Shown here in pieces: positions 63,275 to 64,000 of a stretch of 64,000 nt of DNA (the stretch's first letter is position 1; every line of letters begins with the position of its first letter). Below the pieces are notes generated by a model. The model was not told the DNA's origin and did not search any database. It saw nothing but the letters and a program-made list of their open reading frames with translations. The position numbers were made by a program, and so were the translations under genes. Source of the DNA: JAAYJM01 sp964498585 (GTDB lineage Bacteria; Bacteroidota; Ignavibacteria; Kapaibacteriales; UBA2268); the NCBI GenBank assembly GCA_964498585.1, contig CAZCHH010000007.1:6290-70289 (forward strand), written 5' to 3'.

Positions 63275-63467
63275 AAACAGAATCCTCTTTATTATTCCAT
63301 ATTTTTGAAAATGTATCTTCAGATAGAATTCTTGACTGTTTAATTAATTCATTATTTTCATTATTATTCTTAATTATTGCTATGTAATTAATTATATCCT
63401 TAACAAAATGGTCTGGCATTCCATCAATTTCATTAAATAATTCTTCTTTTATTGATAATGTTTGCAT
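63261..63467 (-). CDS. Antitoxin partner of the PemK-like toxin
   Basis: A 68-residue protein (MQTLSIKEELFNEIDGMPDH, then VKDIINYIAIIKNN, ending SKIWNNKEDSVYDSL) located directly upstream of the toxin with overlap. The 'L..LI..MP....DI.NYI' pattern is shared with DUF2281-like antitoxins. Role assigned from position. Confidence 0.75.
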   Translation of the reverse strand: MQTLSIKEELFNEIDGMPDHFVKDIINYIAIIKNNNENNELIKQSRILSEDTFSKIWNNKEDSVYDSL

Positions 63468-63609
63468 ATTTATTTTTATGTTAGTTACTATATTTTACAA
63501 ATATATAAATTTTTTTTAAAAATTCATTTTTTTTGAGATATTTTTTCGATTTTTGTATTATTCTTTTTATAAGAGGTGCAAAAATAAAAAAAGAAATATA
63601 AGAAATAAA

Positions 63610-64000
63610 ATGAAAACAAATATTATAAAAATTGGAATAGCAATAATAATCGCAATTGCTTGCAGTTACAACGTTTTTTGTCATTCTGACGGATGTCAGA
63701 ATCCATCTTCAATAAATTTTCTATCCCAAGTTCAACTTGGGAAGGAGAAAAATGCTTTTTGTCATTCTGACGGATGTCAGAATCCATCTTCAATAAATTT
63801 TCTATCCCAAGTTCAACTTGGGAAGGAGAAAAATGCTTTTTGTCATTCTGACGGATGTCAGAATCCATCTTCAAATATCAACCAACGGGTTAACCCGTTG
63901 GTTGATAAAAAAGACAAGCCCCATGACTCCGACTCCGGTTGGGTACAAAAAGATGGCTACCTCGAAAACGCTTTGCAGGTCGGAAGCATTAGCTTTTTCA
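63610..64000 (+). CDS. Exported protein with palindromic-repeat-derived N-terminus, partial
   Basis: An open frame starts at ATG 63610 and leaves the window at 64000 without a stop (130 codons). It begins with a signal peptide (IIKIGIAIIIAIACSY). Residues ~24-87 are made of an 81-bp direct repeat in frame: 27-residue units (CHSDGCQNPSSINFLSQVQL, GKEKNAF) twice and a third partial copy. A further insert (INQRVNPLVDK) comes from a 30-bp palindrome. The following part (SGWVQKDGYLENALQVGSIS) looks like ordinary protein, perhaps the start of a surface protein such as a choice-of-anchor or propeller protein. The same DNA repeats are intergenic elsewhere in the window. Confidence 0.65.
   Translation, partial: MKTNIIKIGIAIIIAIACSYNVFCHSDGCQNPSSINFLSQVQLGKEKNAFCHSDGCQNPSSINFLSQVQLGKEKNAFCHSDGCQNPSSNINQRVNPLVDKKDKPHDSDSGWVQKDGYLENALQVGSISFF
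63680..63906. repeat. 81-bp tandem composite of two palindromes plus a 30-bp perfect palindrome
   Basis: Each 81-bp unit (63680, 63761, then a partial at 63842) contains ATTCTGACGGATGTCAGAAT and CCCAAGTTCAACTTGGG with AAGGAG. A 30-bp perfect palindrome with arm ATCAACCAACGGGTT lies at 63877-63906. All are in frame with the gene starting at 63610; 81 is a multiple of three and the second palindrome contributes ten codons. Confidence 0.9.

Noticed and set aside
63623..63874. Minus-strand frame with repeated KMDSDIRQNDKKHFSPSQ peptide
   Set aside because: It is the antisense of the 81-bp repeat; the plus-strand frame has a start, a signal peptide and continues past the repeats.

Overview
The window is AT-rich bacterial DNA, most likely from the Bacteroidota/Chlorobiota-Ignavibacteriota (FCB) assemblage, perhaps an Ignavibacteria- or Kapabacteria-like lineage. 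The reasons are a type IX secretion (T9SS) C-terminal sorting domain with an NPFN motif on a C25 (gingipain-type) peptidase, an OmpA protein with thrombospondin type-3 repeats, a YfiR-domain histidine kinase next to a TonB receptor, a sortilin-like propeller exoprotein, and two tRNA promoters that fit the Bacteroidota pattern TTTG-N19-TAnnTTTG exactly. Assignment below phylum rank is inference.

Layout. 1-3.7 kb: an exported protein cut by the window edge, a GT4 glycosyltransferase, an orphan ribbon-helix-helix antitoxin and an MNT/HEPN pair whose HEPN gene is frameshifted. 4.0-7.2 kb: a type II restriction-modification locus with two methyltransferases and a CfrBI-like endonuclease. 7.2-10.3 kb: ABC-F ATPase, ArsR regulator, PlsC-like acyltransferase, tRNA-Phe. 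10.5-15.4 kb: a type III R-M operon (mod-res) with a VapBC-like toxin-antitoxin pair between the two subunits. 15.6-19.1 kb: an unknown helical protein, a phased 21-bp array, and an IS1634-family element that truncates an ADP-ribosylglycohydrolase gene. 19.2-30 kb: OmpA/TSP3, mutS2, a broken PemK module, a broken lipoprotein, mtaB, and a sigma/anti-sigma-like operon. 30.1-32.7 kb: a second IS1634 end and a nuclease-methyltransferase fusion. 33.5-38.6 kb: two parvulin-type periplasmic foldases and a SpoIIE phosphatase. 39.4-44.3 kb: C25 peptidase and a partner surface protein. 44.5-46.2 kb: tRNA-Gln, prs, rplY. 46.6-46.9 kb: a second 21-bp array. 47.1-53.5 kb: TonB receptor and a two-component cluster in which two sensor genes carry single in-frame stops. 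53.5-64 kb: an accessory region with tRNA-Arg, an integrase relic, an IS200-like transposase with REP-type palindromes, AAA/DUF4143, HicBA, RelBE-like and PemK-like modules, a large sortilin-like protein, and a partial exported protein whose N-terminus is built from palindromic repeats.

Themes. The window is rich in defence and addiction functions: three R-M loci and about eight toxin-antitoxin loci or remnants. Several accessory or sensory genes are broken by a single frameshift or stop. At least eight families of short palindromic repeats occur, and some lie inside reading frames. The two 21-bp arrays, which keep exact register and share a boundary motif, are the least explained structure here.
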